DNA of 64,000 nucleotides from JAFGJQ01 sp964495075 (GTDB lineage Bacteria > Planctomycetota > Phycisphaerae > UBA1845). The stretch spans positions 1 to 64,000 of the forward strand of contig CAZBUJ010000010.1 in the NCBI GenBank assembly GCA_964495075.1, given 5' to 3'. Positions within the stretch are counted from its first letter, which is position 1. The number at the start of each line of letters is the position of its first letter. Position numbers and translations under genes: made by a program. A model generated the notes under the pieces. It did not search any database. It saw nothing but the letters and a program-made list of their open reading frames with translations, and had not been told where the DNA came from. This document shows positions 36,358-45,611 of the stretch, piece by piece.

Positions 36358-37206
36358 CTAACGGCGAACCTCCGCCTGGTAAACCCAGTCCCACTGCTCC
36401 GCGCCAGGATGTTGGGTGGACGAGACATGCCCCCCGACGAACACAACGTTGGTGTACCCGCCATGGCGCTTCGAGGGAAACCAGTACCGCCCGTCTGAGT
36501 ACGGACCCTCGTCGTCCACCGCGGGCGGTGGCGCCGCATAGAACGGTTCCAGCCCTCGCCCCACGGCCGCCTCGCCATCGACATCCATGAGTAACGGGAC
36601 GTACGGATGCTGGAGGACGTCGACCCTGACACGCGTGGCCGCGGCGGGGGCGAGAACGAGCCGACCCATGAACTCGACCGTGGCCCGATACAGCCGCATG
36701 TTGGCTCCCAAGGTGACGGCCTCCGGGGGCTCGATCGCGGCCCGGCTGCACGGCAATCCGGCCCGCCGGGTGAGTTGGGAGGCGCCGGCCGGGCACAACA
36801 TGGCTTCCCGGGACGCCTTCATCGTCGCCGTGGCGACGCCCGGCACGTCCCAGTACTCATCAATGCGATACAAGTAGTCCAGAAAATCGTTGATGTAGAA
36901 GCGGTTCGGACCGAGCGCCTGGCTGTCGCCCTGCCCTCCGGGCGTATTGCCCTCCGCATACAATTGGAACTCGAACGCCACCGTTCGCAGGTTCGACGAG
37001 CACTTGAGTTTCTTCATCCGACTGCGAGCGGACGAGAGTGATGGCAGCAGGATGGACAACAGAATGGCAATCATCGTCACGACGACCAGCAGTTCAAGCA
37101 GCGTGAAACCGGCCCCTTGGCGTCGACCTCGCCTGATGGGGCAGGCGCCGCGGCGGGGATGCCCTTGCCCGGCCCGGTCAAACTGAGATGCGGCTTCCCC
37201 AGTCAC
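36358..37206 (-). CDS. type II secretion/type IV pilin-like prepilin
   Basis: A 282-residue protein starting with GTG. A basic leader of about 33 residues ends in the prepilin peptidase site G^FTLLELLVVVTMIAILLSILLPSL, with Glu at +5. Next comes the SSARSRMKKLKCSSNLRTVAFEFQLYA stretch (in two parts) typical of planctomycete prepilin-like proteins. The C-terminal domain contains HGGYTNVVFVGGHV, an H-G-x-x-N-VxFxDGHV-like motif of the DUF1559-type family. Dozens of paralogues per genome are usual. The role is probably as a surface or periplasmic pseudopilin. Confidence 0.88.
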   Translation of the reverse strand: MTGEAASQFDRAGQGHPRRGACPIRRGRRQGAGFTLLELLVVVTMIAILLSILLPSLSSARSRMKKLKCSSNLRTVAFEFQLYAEGNTPGGQGDSQALGPNRFYINDFLDYLYRIDEYWDVPGVATATMKASREAMLCPAGASQLTRRAGLPCSRAAIEPPEAVTLGANMRLYRATVEFMGRLVLAPAAATRVRVDVLQHPYVPLLMDVDGEAAVGRGLEPFYAAPPPAVDDEGPYSDGRYWFPSKRHGGYTNVVFVGGHVSSTQHPGAEQWDWVYQAEVRR

Positions 37207-37259
37207 GCGTCGATACCTCTGCTACTCGCCGGGAGGCCGCCCGGCCATCGGTCTCACGG

Positions 37260-38903
37260 CTATTGATGCTCACAACCCGGCCCCGTCCCGCGGACGAGCA
37301 TGCGTACGACGTCCGCGCTGTCCACGTCCCCATCGGTGTCCAGATCCACAAGGCGACAGGGGGTCGATTCGATCGGTACCTCGGGCCCGGCGAAGCACCG
37401 CTGGGCAGTCGAGAAATCGGTGAGATCCACGTCATGATCGCCATCGACATCGCCGGGAACGCTGACCAGGAGAACATCGATGTCATCCACCACGCCATCG
37501 TGGTTCACGTCAAACACACTGAAGTTCGCAGGAAACCCGCTCAGGACGACGCTTCCGGTGCCGCCCCCCTCGTCATCGATGAATCGTTCGATCCTTCGCA
37601 CATCACCCGTGTCCGCCTCGCCATCGCCGTTGACGTCGCCTCGCAAGCCGTCCGGGTGAATGTCCGTCCAGACGAAGTACTCGCCGGACGGATCAGGTGC
37701 GGTGTAACTGGTCCCCAGGATGACGTTCACCGCCCACGCGCCAGGCACCAGAAAGTCTTCCGGTTGTTTGTGTTCCCACTCGATGATGATGTGTTCCTCG
37801 GGGAGACCGGTCGGGAACTCACTGAGAAAGACGGCACTGAGGTGCAGATCGACCAGAGCCTCGTGGACGGAGAACTGGTTGGACGGATCGAAATCGGGCG
37901 GTTCGGGCGGCTCGCCTCGCATGGCCGCCGCCGCCTCGTTCGTCAGGGGGAACACCAGCGACAGAACCGTGGTGTCGTCGGACGGGTCGTGCGCGAACCG
38001 CAGCACGCAAGGGGGCTCGTAGGCGCCGGGGGCGCCGCCGCCCTGGGCCAGACTGAACGGCTCGTACCCGTGGGCCCGATGGAACCACGGCCCCTCAATC
38101 TCCCAGGCTTCGCCGGGCTCGAATTCGAGATCGCCGTCTCCACTGACAACCGTTACATCGCCGGCCCCGAACGCGCCCCCGAGCAAGGCGAGGTGGAACT
38201 CCTCTCCGCTGCGATCGACAAAGGGACGCGTCATGAAATCACCGTCAAACGCCGAGGCATCCAGCGCGAACCGGTCCTCGAGCGATTCCACCGCGGGCTT
38301 GCTGCCGAACCGCACGGCATTCCCTACATATCGGAACTCCGGCGCCTCCAGTTCACCACCGGTTTCCTCGTCGACATCCATATCGAACTCGACGAATCCA
38401 TAGACGGGATTATCGCCGTAGGCGAACGGATCGAAGACCGAGGGAGCCGACGGACCGGGTGGATTCACCAACCCGTCGACGCGCAAATCGAGGCGCAGGA
38501 AGAGGCCCTCCGGCGCATATTCGCCCTCGAAAAGGTCGCCCGTGGGTTCGGCAGGGCTCCACGAGCCGATGGAGAGTTGGAGCAGGTCGATGGGGCGGTG
38601 CGTGGCGGGGTCGAAGGGGAGACTCCCGTCGGCATCGGTTGGTCGCAGTAACCAGTCGTGGCGCGGATCCTCGAGGCAAACGACCCCGGCGGGATCCGCG
38701 TGGACCGCCGCCGCCCCCATCGCCAGGCCGATCAGTACGAGCGAAGCCAGCCGGGGGGGCCGCCCACGTCCGATATCGGCCGCTGGCCGAGAACCGCTCG
38801 TGATCCCAGACCCGTGCGGACCAGTGCGCCGTGACACGCCGCTCGGCGACAATCTCGACTCGTCGCCCACCCCCGGCCCTTCGATCCCACCCATCATGAC
38901 CAT
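37260..38903 (-). CDS. secreted protein with C-terminal dockerin-like calcium-binding repeats
   Basis: A 547-residue protein. A hydrophobic signal segment (LASLVLIGLAMGAAAVHA) follows an unusually long Arg-rich lead of about 45 residues, so the true start may be a downstream non-ATG codon. The central 350 residues look like an all-beta secreted domain that I do not recognise. The C-terminus holds three dockerin-type EF-hand-like repeats: GDVNGDGEADTGDVRRIERFI, FDVNHDGVVDDIDVLLVSV with GDVDGDHDVDLTDF, and DLDTDGDVDSADVVRMLV. In planctomycetes such repeats occur on many exported proteins and may serve in anchoring or complex formation. Confidence 0.82.
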   Translation of the reverse strand: MVMMGGIEGPGVGDESRLSPSGVSRRTGPHGSGITSGSRPAADIGRGRPPRLASLVLIGLAMGAAAVHADPAGVVCLEDPRHDWLLRPTDADGSLPFDPATHRPIDLLQLSIGSWSPAEPTGDLFEGEYAPEGLFLRLDLRVDGLVNPPGPSAPSVFDPFAYGDNPVYGFVEFDMDVDEETGGELEAPEFRYVGNAVRFGSKPAVESLEDRFALDASAFDGDFMTRPFVDRSGEEFHLALLGGAFGAGDVTVVSGDGDLEFEPGEAWEIEGPWFHRAHGYEPFSLAQGGGAPGAYEPPCVLRFAHDPSDDTTVLSLVFPLTNEAAAAMRGEPPEPPDFDPSNQFSVHEALVDLHLSAVFLSEFPTGLPEEHIIIEWEHKQPEDFLVPGAWAVNVILGTSYTAPDPSGEYFVWTDIHPDGLRGDVNGDGEADTGDVRRIERFIDDEGGGTGSVVLSGFPANFSVFDVNHDGVVDDIDVLLVSVPGDVDGDHDVDLTDFSTAQRCFAGPEVPIESTPCRLVDLDTDGDVDSADVVRMLVRGTGPGCEHQ

Positions 38904-39330
38904 TCACCTCCGGTACCTGTCATTCTATCAACGCCGCCCCCCCAAAGCGACGGCGTTAAACCGGGGATCACAGGCCGGTAAGCGTGCCGGGAACACACCG
39001 CCCTCGGTACGTAAGAACGGCGGGCTGGTCAGGCCGCGAACTATCGAAGCGGGCAGGACCCGGCCCATGGGCTGGCCGCCCTGCGCTCGCGCGTTTGGCA
39101 ACCGGCGAAACGCATCCCGGTGGCGTTGGTCGGGCTCGACTTGAGTCGCACACCCGAATGCGCCACCCGCTGCGCGAAGGCGAAGTGAACAATCTGCCGC
39201 ACGAGCCACCCCGTTCGGAAGCTCATCGCAATTCGGCGGCGGAGGGAGCCGGCCCCACCGTCTGCGGTGCGCCCCTCGCCCGCTTTCGGCATGACGCACG
39301 GTTCAGCGTGTGCGAAGCGTCTGCCGGACG
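38904..39330. other. intergenic region, no gene seen
   Basis: About 430 bases between two minus-strand genes. Open frames exist on both strands, but none has a family match or ribosome-binding site. Confidence 0.5.
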
Positions 39331-39927
39331 TCAGCGCATCTCGTCGAACGGACCCGCCGGGCCGACGACCCAAGCGTCCCCCTGTTCCACCCGACGCACG
39401 ATCTCCGACGCGCCCCCCCGCTCGCCCCGCAGGTCCCGCAGCAACTGCTCGAAACTTCGGAACAGAACCGGATGCCGCACCTCCGCCGCGATCTCCACCA
39501 GCGGCACCAGCACGAACGACCGATGCTGCATACGCGGATGCGGCACCACCAGGTTCGGCTCTTTACGAACGCAATCGCCGTACGTCAACAGATCGATGTC
39601 CAGCGTCCGCGGCCCGTCGACCACCGTTCGCTTCCGCCCGAGCCGGTCCTCGATCCGCAGCCCGCATTCCAGGAGCGCTTCCGGCCCGCCATCCGTCTCC
39701 ACCGCCACCACCGCATTGAGAAACGACCCCTGATCCACCGGCCCGCCCACCGGCGACGTCTCGTACACGCTCGACACCCGCAACAACCGGACGCCCGGCT
39801 CGTCGGCCAGCCGACGCACACCCTCCCGCAAGTAGCCCAAACGGTCCCCCAGATTGGAGCCCAGGGCCAGAAGCGCCGTCACCAACGGGGATGGATCCGA
39901 ATTGTCACAACTTGTCGCCGGCTGCAT
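39331..39927 (-). CDS. folK: 2-amino-4-hydroxy-6-hydroxymethyldihydropteridine pyrophosphokinase (HPPK)
   Basis: A 198-residue enzyme that transfers pyrophosphate from ATP to 6-hydroxymethyl-dihydropterin in folate synthesis. Signature stretches are ALLALGSNLGDRLGYL near the N-terminus, SSVYETSPVGGPVDQGSFLNAVV in two parts, and the HPPK motif RKRTVVDGPRTLDIDLLTYG in the middle. There, Arg and the two Asp residues of DIDL bind ATP and magnesium. PHPRMQHRSFVLVPLVEIA follows. The length is slightly above the usual 160-180 because of a C-terminal tail. No other folate gene is adjacent. Confidence 0.95.
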   Translation of the reverse strand: MQPATSCDNSDPSPLVTALLALGSNLGDRLGYLREGVRRLADEPGVRLLRVSSVYETSPVGGPVDQGSFLNAVVAVETDGGPEALLECGLRIEDRLGRKRTVVDGPRTLDIDLLTYGDCVRKEPNLVVPHPRMQHRSFVLVPLVEIAAEVRHPVLFRSFEQLLRDLRGERGGASEIVRRVEQGDAWVVGPAGPFDEMR

Positions 39928-40131
39928 GACTCCTCAGTCTATCCGATCCCTCGCGGTCGCCCCATCCCCGTCTGCCGTGACGTCGAGCCCCGCCAGTCGC
40001 GATCATGCTTGCCGGCCGCTTCAGCCGAAACATAGAATGCCGGCGGTGGCCCGTGCCCAGACCGACCCGCCTCGGGGAGAACGGAGTCACCCTGAAGCCG
40101 ACGCCGCGGAACCGACGGGAGCGACCACAAC

Positions 40132-40815
40132 GTGCCTCAAACCTTCACCAGTACGACGGCCCGGGCGGTTCATATGAAGAGCCAGGCCAAGCAGCAGTTT
40201 GACGCCTGGGCGCGAACGTACGACCGATCCCTGCTCAACCACTTCCTCTTCCGCCCGGCCTACCGGATCTCCATGGAGGAGATCGCCAAATGGTACGAGG
40301 AGAACCAGCGGCCGTTCCGCGTGCTTGACATCGGCTCCGGCACCGGGTCCCTCGCCGGACTGCTCGCCGCCTCCCCGTGGCCGGTCTCCGTGGTCGGCAC
40401 GGACTACTCGCCCGCCATGTGCGTGGAGGCCATCGCGAAGGCCCGGCAGGCCGGGCACGCCGGGGATGCCGGCTTCGTCGCCGGCGACAGCGAACACCTG
40501 CCCTTCGCCGACGGCACATTCGACATCGTCACCTGCTCGAACTCCTTCCACCACTACCCGCACCAGGACGTCGCGGTCCGGGAGATGCGCCGCGTGCTCG
40601 CCCCGGGCGGACGGCTCATTCTCATCGACGGCTACCGGGACAACATCATCGGCTTCGTCACCTTCGACGTCATCATCGATCACGTCGAGAAAAACGTCCA
40701 CCACGCAACCTGGTCCCTGATCCACCGCTACTTTGAGGACGCCGGCTTCAAGAACATGCGACGCCGAAAGACCGGGTTCTGGATGCCCCTGCTGGCCACC
40801 ATCGGCGATGCCTGA
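40132..40815 (+). CDS. class I SAM-dependent methyltransferase (UbiE-like)
   Basis: A 227-residue protein from GTG at 40132; an ATG at 40174 (MKSQAKQQFDAWARTYD) would remove 14 residues and fits the family start equally well. SAM-binding motif I is VLDIGSGTGSLAG. Motif II is VVGTDYSPAMC, then FVAGDSEHLPFADGTFDIVTCSNSFHHYP and LAPGGRLILIDGY. The opening FDAWARTYDRS is shared with UbiE/COQ5-type enzymes. The substrate is unknown. It begins a plus-strand run of genes. Confidence 0.88.
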   Translation: MPQTFTSTTARAVHMKSQAKQQFDAWARTYDRSLLNHFLFRPAYRISMEEIAKWYEENQRPFRVLDIGSGTGSLAGLLAASPWPVSVVGTDYSPAMCVEAIAKARQAGHAGDAGFVAGDSEHLPFADGTFDIVTCSNSFHHYPHQDVAVREMRRVLAPGGRLILIDGYRDNIIGFVTFDVIIDHVEKNVHHATWSLIHRYFEDAGFKNMRRRKTGFWMPLLATIGDA

Positions 40816-40943
40816 CCCGGTCTCGCCACCGTGGGACACTGACCGGCGCTCGTGGGGGCGAACGCCCCGTTCCCATCGCACGCAAAAAGCGGCTACACTC
40901 GCCCGCTGCGGGATCGGTTCCCCTGCTGCGATGGTGCACCCTG

Positions 40944-41663
40944 ATGAACTACTTCGCCCATGCCACCCTCGTCCTCGCCCACGACCGGCCACTGACCACC
41001 GCCGGGGCGATCCTGCCTGATCTGATCCGCTACGCCGGCCCGCGCCGCGCGCACAAGCCGCTGGATTGGGCCGACGTGGCCGACCCGACGGTGGACGGCT
41101 CCAGCGAAACCCGCTCCCCACGCGTGCGCGAGCAGTTCGAGCAGGTCGCCGACGGCGTCCGCAACCACCTCGCCGCCGACGCCGTGTTCCACACTTCCAA
41201 GCCCTTCCTCAGCGCGCTGCACGCGTTGAACCGGTTCATCCACGACAAAACGCCGGTGCTCGCCGACCACTGGACCCGCTGGCTCCTGCCGCACGTCGTC
41301 GTCGAACTGGTGCTCGACCGGCTGCTGGTGCGGGTCGACCCGGCCGGCGCCGAACTCTGCTATCACGCCATCGACACCCTCCGCCGCAGCGAGGTGTTCG
41401 ACCGCATCTGCGACCGCTATCACGTCGACCCGGCCGTCACCGACGCCCTCCTGACCCAATGGGTCACCAACCGCCGCCTCCACAGCTACGACACCAACGA
41501 GGGCATCAGCCGAGCCATCGAGCGGACCCTCGGCGGCCACGGTCGCCGTGTCATCGCCGACGGCGAGGCGAAGGCGTTCGCCCTCCTCCTCGACCACACG
41601 GAATCGCTGATTGGTGAGCCGTATCGATTGCTACCGCCGATGGGTGAAACAGGGCGGCGTTGA
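40944..41663 (+). CDS. hypothetical protein resembling ACP phosphodiesterases (DUF479-like)
   Basis: A 239-residue soluble protein with His/Asp-rich helices. The opening MNYFAHATLVLAHDRPLTTAGAILPD resembles the MNYLAHL...GNLLGDF start of acyl-carrier-protein phosphodiesterases (AcpH/DUF479). Further His and Asp residues (GVRNHLAADAVFHTSKPF, HVVVELVLDRLLV) are spaced as in HD-type metal hydrolases. The resemblance is distant, so hydrolase is a suggestion only. The stop overlaps a possible early start of lysS. Confidence 0.5.
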   Translation: MNYFAHATLVLAHDRPLTTAGAILPDLIRYAGPRRAHKPLDWADVADPTVDGSSETRSPRVREQFEQVADGVRNHLAADAVFHTSKPFLSALHALNRFIHDKTPVLADHWTRWLLPHVVVELVLDRLLVRVDPAGAELCYHAIDTLRRSEVFDRICDRYHVDPAVTDALLTQWVTNRRLHSYDTNEGISRAIERTLGGHGRRVIADGEAKAFALLLDHTESLIGEPYRLLPPMGETGRR

Positions 41664-41731
41664 TGCCTACTCAGCCACGTGCTACGATCCCGCCCGACCG
41701 GCGGACGCGGCCCAGACCAACGAGGAATGCC

Positions 41732-43243
41732 TTGGACAGCAGATTCAAAGAAGAACGCACCAAAAAGCTCGAGAGAATCCGTGAACTCGGGATCGATCCG
41801 TACGGGCACCGCTACCCCGATATCAATGCCATCTGCGCCGTGCGGCAGCGCGGCGAGGCCCTGCACCTCGACGCCGGCCAGATCGCCGACGCCGAGCGGT
41901 GCCGCGTGGCCGGCCGCATCATGCTCCACCGGCCCATGGGCAACCTGGTCTTCCTCACCCTCCAGGACGGCACGGGCCGGATCCAGATCGGGCTCTCCAA
42001 GCGGGCCCTCAAAGACGACTGGCCGGTCATCAAGCTCCTCGACCTGAGCGACATCATCGGCGTCGAAGGGGCGATCGGCACCACCAAGACGGGCGAGCTG
42101 ACCGTCTGGGCCGACAACTTCGTCATGCTCACCAAGGCCCTCCAGCCCCCGCCCGAAAAATGGCACGGGCTGACCGACGTCGAGATCCGCTACCGCCGCC
42201 GGTACGTGGACCTGTTCGCCAACCCCGAGGTGCGAGACGTCTTCCGGCAGCGCAGCGCGATCATCCAGGCCGTCCGCGATTACCTCGTCGGCTTGGACTA
42301 CGTGGAGGTCGAGACGCCGGTGCTCCAGCCGATTTACGGGGGCGCCGCCGCCCGACCGTTCACCACCCACCACAACACGCTCGACATGGAGCTGTACCTG
42401 CGGATCAGCCCCGAGCTCTATCTCAAGCGGCTGCTGGTGGGGGGCATGGACCGCGTCTTCGAGTTCTCCCGCAACTTCCGCAACGAAGGCATCAGCACCC
42501 AGCACAACCCCGAGTTCACGCTGCTCGAACTCTACGAGGCGTACGCCGACTACAACGTGATGATGGAGCGGGTCGAGCAGATGACGGCCGCCGCCATCGA
42601 GCGAATCGGCGGTGGAACGCGACGGACCTTCGCCGGTACGGACCTGGATTTTGCAGTCCCCTGGCCTCGCCGCAAATACGCCGACCTGTTCCGCGAGTAC
42701 GTGGGGGTGCCCATGACCGACGTCGCGGCGGTCCGGGCCAAGGCCAGCGAGCGGGAGCTCGACCACCAGTCCATGGCCGACGCCGTGGTGGTCAACGAGC
42801 TGTTCGGAACCTGCGTGGAGCCCCACCTGGTGCAGCCGGTCTTCGTGTGCGACTACCCGGCCGAGATCTGCGCGCTGACCAAGCGCCACCCGGACGACCC
42901 CTCGCTTGCTCTGCGCTTCGAGGCGTTCGTGAGCGGCATGGAGATCGGCAACGCGTACACCGAACTGAACAACCCGCGAATCCAGCGGGAGAACTTCGCC
43001 CGAAAGCTCGACGGCGAAGGCGACGAGACAATGGCGGTGATGGACGAGGACTTCATCACTGCCCTGGAGTACGGGATGCCGCCCGCCGGCGGGCTCGGCG
43101 TCGGCATCGACCGCCTGGTCATGGTTCTGACCGACAGCCCCAGCATTCGCGACGTGATCCTGTTCCCGCTCCAGAAACCGCAACGCGGCCCGGACGTGTC
43201 AGCAGAGCGGGACGCCCGGGGAGAGAGCGACAGGGATGTATAA
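41732..43243 (+). CDS. lysS: lysyl-tRNA synthetase, class II
   Basis: Charges tRNA-Lys in the cytoplasm. The chosen start is the TTG at 41732, preceded by GAGGA at ideal spacing. It opens with LDSRFKEERTKKLERIRELGIDPY, where bacterial LysRS normally begins (503 residues). The ATG at 41663, overlapping the previous stop, would add a Pro/Arg-rich stretch without homology. An anticodon-binding OB fold (VAGRIMLHRPMGNLVFLTLQDGTG in part) is followed by the class II core: motif 2 DRVFEFSRNFRNEGIS and HNPEFTLLELYEAYADY, and motif 3 GGLGVGIDRLVMVLTDSPSIRDVILFP in parts. The frame overlaps the ABC permease start by 8 bases, so lysS and the lol-type genes are coupled. Confidence 0.96.
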   Translation: MDSRFKEERTKKLERIRELGIDPYGHRYPDINAICAVRQRGEALHLDAGQIADAERCRVAGRIMLHRPMGNLVFLTLQDGTGRIQIGLSKRALKDDWPVIKLLDLSDIIGVEGAIGTTKTGELTVWADNFVMLTKALQPPPEKWHGLTDVEIRYRRRYVDLFANPEVRDVFRQRSAIIQAVRDYLVGLDYVEVETPVLQPIYGGAAARPFTTHHNTLDMELYLRISPELYLKRLLVGGMDRVFEFSRNFRNEGISTQHNPEFTLLELYEAYADYNVMMERVEQMTAAAIERIGGGTRRTFAGTDLDFAVPWPRRKYADLFREYVGVPMTDVAAVRAKASERELDHQSMADAVVVNELFGTCVEPHLVQPVFVCDYPAEICALTKRHPDDPSLALRFEAFVSGMEIGNAYTELNNPRIQRENFARKLDGEGDETMAVMDEDFITALEYGMPPAGGLGVGIDRLVMVLTDSPSIRDVILFPLQKPQRGPDVSAERDARGESDRDV

Positions 43244-44801
43244 GCTCTTCCTGACACTTCGCTACCTGTTACGCCGACGCATCGCGGCGGTCGCGGTGAT
43301 CGGCGTCTGGCTCTGCGTGGCTCTCGTGCTCATCGTCATCAGCGTGATGGGCGGTTTCCTGGAGATGGTCAAGGAACGATCGCGCGGCCTGCTCAGCGAC
43401 CTGATCATGGACAACCAGACGCTCCAGGGATTCCCCTACTACGAGGAATTCATCGACGAGATGAAGCTGAAACTGCCCGACGTCGTCGACATCGCCACGC
43501 CCGCCATCTACAACTACGGCATCATCCGGGTGAAGGACATCAACTTCACCAAGCCCGTCCAGGTGATCGGGATCCGGCTGGACGACTACATCCGCGTCAA
43601 TGACTTTGGCCGCGCACTGTTCTACAACAAGTACTACCCCGGCACCACCACGCTCGGCGCGCAACGCATGCCCATGGCCGGCTTCAACGAGAAAGGCGAG
43701 CCGGTCCTGCCGCCCGAGTACCGCGAAGCGCTGGCCGCGTACGAGGCCGAGAACCCCGGAGCTCTCCGCCAGGACAAGAACCGGACAACCCCGCGATCGG
43801 AGTCACCCGATGGTATCGGCATCTTCCACCGCTCGTTCGGGCTCCCCGGGTATGACGGCGACGAGCTGCCGGGCATCATCCTGGGCACCGATCTGATCAA
43901 CTCGCGGACCGACCGGGGGACCTACAAACGCGAGTTCTGGCGCGGGTGGGAGATCATCCTGACCCTGCTGCCCATGACCCAGGAAGGCGTCATCTCGGCC
44001 ACCGGGGCCACCACCGTCGCCATGCGCTACATCGACGACTCGTACACGCGGGTCTTCGACATAGACAAACTGTGCGTCTACGTCGACTTCGAGCTGCTGC
44101 AGCGGTATCTCCACATGGACGCCCAGGAACTCGTCGACGGGGGGGAAACGCCGCCCCGCGCGTCGCAGATCCTGATCAAGCTCAAGGACGGGGTCGACGC
44201 CTACAAGGCCAAGGAACAGATCGAAGCGCTGTGGGCCCGGTTCTACGCCCGACTGGCCCCGTCCCTCTCGCTGATGGACGACCGGATGATGGCCCGCGCC
44301 TCCGTCGAAACGTGGCAGGAGCGGCAGATCGAATACATCAGCGCCGTCGAAAAGGAAAAGGTCCTGATGCTGATCCTCTTTGCCCTGATCAGCCTGGTGA
44401 CCGTCGCCCTGATCGGCTGCATCTTCTACATGATCGTCGTCCAGAAGACGCGGGACATCGGCATCATCAAGAGCGTGGGGGCGTCCGCGTCGGGCGTGGC
44501 CAGCATCTTCATCGGCTACGGGGCCGCGATCGGGATCGTCGGGTCGATCCTCGGCAGCATCACCGGGGCGGTGTTCGTCTACTACATCAACGACATCCAG
44601 GACCGGCTGGCCCAGTTCAACCCCAACCTGCGGGTTTGGGATCCCAAGGTATACGCCTTCGACCGGATTCCGAACGTGGTGAACGCGGACGAGGTCGTCG
44701 TCATCTTCCTGATCGCCGTGGCGGCATCGATGCTCGGGGCGTTGATCCCGGCCATCCTGGCCGCCCGGGTCTGGCCGGTGAAAGCACTGCGCTATGAGTA
44801 A
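43236..44801 (+). CDS. LolC/LolE-type ABC exporter permease
   Basis: A 521-residue protein of the FtsX/MacB permease superfamily with LolC/E topology. An N-terminal helix (IAAVAVIGVWLCVALVLIVISVMGGF) is followed by a periplasmic domain of about 330 residues, then three C-terminal helices. The coupling segment VVQKTRDIGIIKSVGASASGVASIFIGYG is diagnostic. It has a close partner ATPase downstream (8-base overlap). LolCDE extracts lipoproteins from the inner membrane. The lysS-permease-lolD order supports this but does not prove it. The periplasmic domain is larger than in Escherichia coli LolC. Confidence 0.88.
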   Translation: MYKLFLTLRYLLRRRIAAVAVIGVWLCVALVLIVISVMGGFLEMVKERSRGLLSDLIMDNQTLQGFPYYEEFIDEMKLKLPDVVDIATPAIYNYGIIRVKDINFTKPVQVIGIRLDDYIRVNDFGRALFYNKYYPGTTTLGAQRMPMAGFNEKGEPVLPPEYREALAAYEAENPGALRQDKNRTTPRSESPDGIGIFHRSFGLPGYDGDELPGIILGTDLINSRTDRGTYKREFWRGWEIILTLLPMTQEGVISATGATTVAMRYIDDSYTRVFDIDKLCVYVDFELLQRYLHMDAQELVDGGETPPRASQILIKLKDGVDAYKAKEQIEALWARFYARLAPSLSLMDDRMMARASVETWQERQIEYISAVEKEKVLMLILFALISLVTVALIGCIFYMIVVQKTRDIGIIKSVGASASGVASIFIGYGAAIGIVGSILGSITGAVFVYYINDIQDRLAQFNPNLRVWDPKVYAFDRIPNVVNADEVVVIFLIAVAASMLGALIPAILAARVWPVKALRYE

Positions 44802-45489
44802 GTTCATCCTGACCGCCAGCAACGTGCACAAGTCCTACATGATGGGCCCGGGCCCGCTGCACGTCCTGCGCGGCGCCTCGCTGAAGGTGGTCGCCGGGGA
44901 ACTGGTCGCCATCATGGGGGCGAGCGGGTCGGGCAAGAGCACGCTGCTGCACATTCTCGGCGCCCTGGATCTGCCGGACAAAGGCCAGGTCACCTTTGAC
45001 GGAATCGACGTGTTTCGTCAGTCCGGCGCGGCCCGCGACCGCATGCGTAACCGCAACGTCGGGTTCGTGTTCCAGTTCTATCACTTGCTGCCTGAGTTGG
45101 ACGTCCTGGAGAACATCTTGTTCCCGTCCATGGTCAAGCACTCCGTGTGGTCTTGGACGCACGGCGGGCGCGAGGCCCGCGAACACGCACGGGAGGTGCT
45201 GACCCGGGTGGGACTCGGCGAGCGCATGCACCACCGCCCCAACGAACTATCCGGCGGCGAGCGGCAGCGGGCGGCCATCGCCCGGGCCATCGTCAACCGG
45301 CCGGAGCTGCTGCTGGCCGACGAACCTACCGGCAACCTCGACGCCCACACCGGCCAGGGCATCCTCGACGTCCTGCTCGACCTCAACCAGGTCGGACAGA
45401 CCATCGTCATCGTCACCCACGACCCCAACGTCGCCGCCCTCGCCCACCGCTGCGTCCAGCTCGTCGATGGCCGGATCGCCGACAAGTAG
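44794..45489 (+). CDS. lolD: LolD-type ABC transporter ATP-binding protein
   Basis: A 231-residue ATPase. Walker A is GASGSGKST, the Q loop is FVFQFYHLLPELDVLENI, the ABC signature is LSGGERQRAAIARAI, Walker B is LLLADEPTGNLD and the switch His is in VIVTHD. NVGFVFQFYHLLPELDVLEN is typical of LolD/MacB. It would power the permease encoded immediately upstream. It has a short insertion around SVWSWTHGGREAREHARE compared with LolD of proteobacteria. Confidence 0.9.
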   Translation: MSKFILTASNVHKSYMMGPGPLHVLRGASLKVVAGELVAIMGASGSGKSTLLHILGALDLPDKGQVTFDGIDVFRQSGAARDRMRNRNVGFVFQFYHLLPELDVLENILFPSMVKHSVWSWTHGGREAREHAREVLTRVGLGERMHHRPNELSGGERQRAAIARAIVNRPELLLADEPTGNLDAHTGQGILDVLLDLNQVGQTIVIVTHDPNVAALAHRCVQLVDGRIADK

Positions 45490-45611
45490 CACGCCGTCGC
45501 GCCAAAGGCCACTGCTCCGCCGCCGACCGCAGCGCAGAAAGCGAAATCATGAGCATGCCATGCGAGCGACACGGCGCGAAGATGGAGTTCATTCAGCGCA
45601 CACCCATTCGG

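Noticed and set aside
40087..41121. 344-codon minus-strand frame over the methyltransferase region
   Set aside because: It covers two genes with clear motifs on the plus strand and has no recognisable domain itself.
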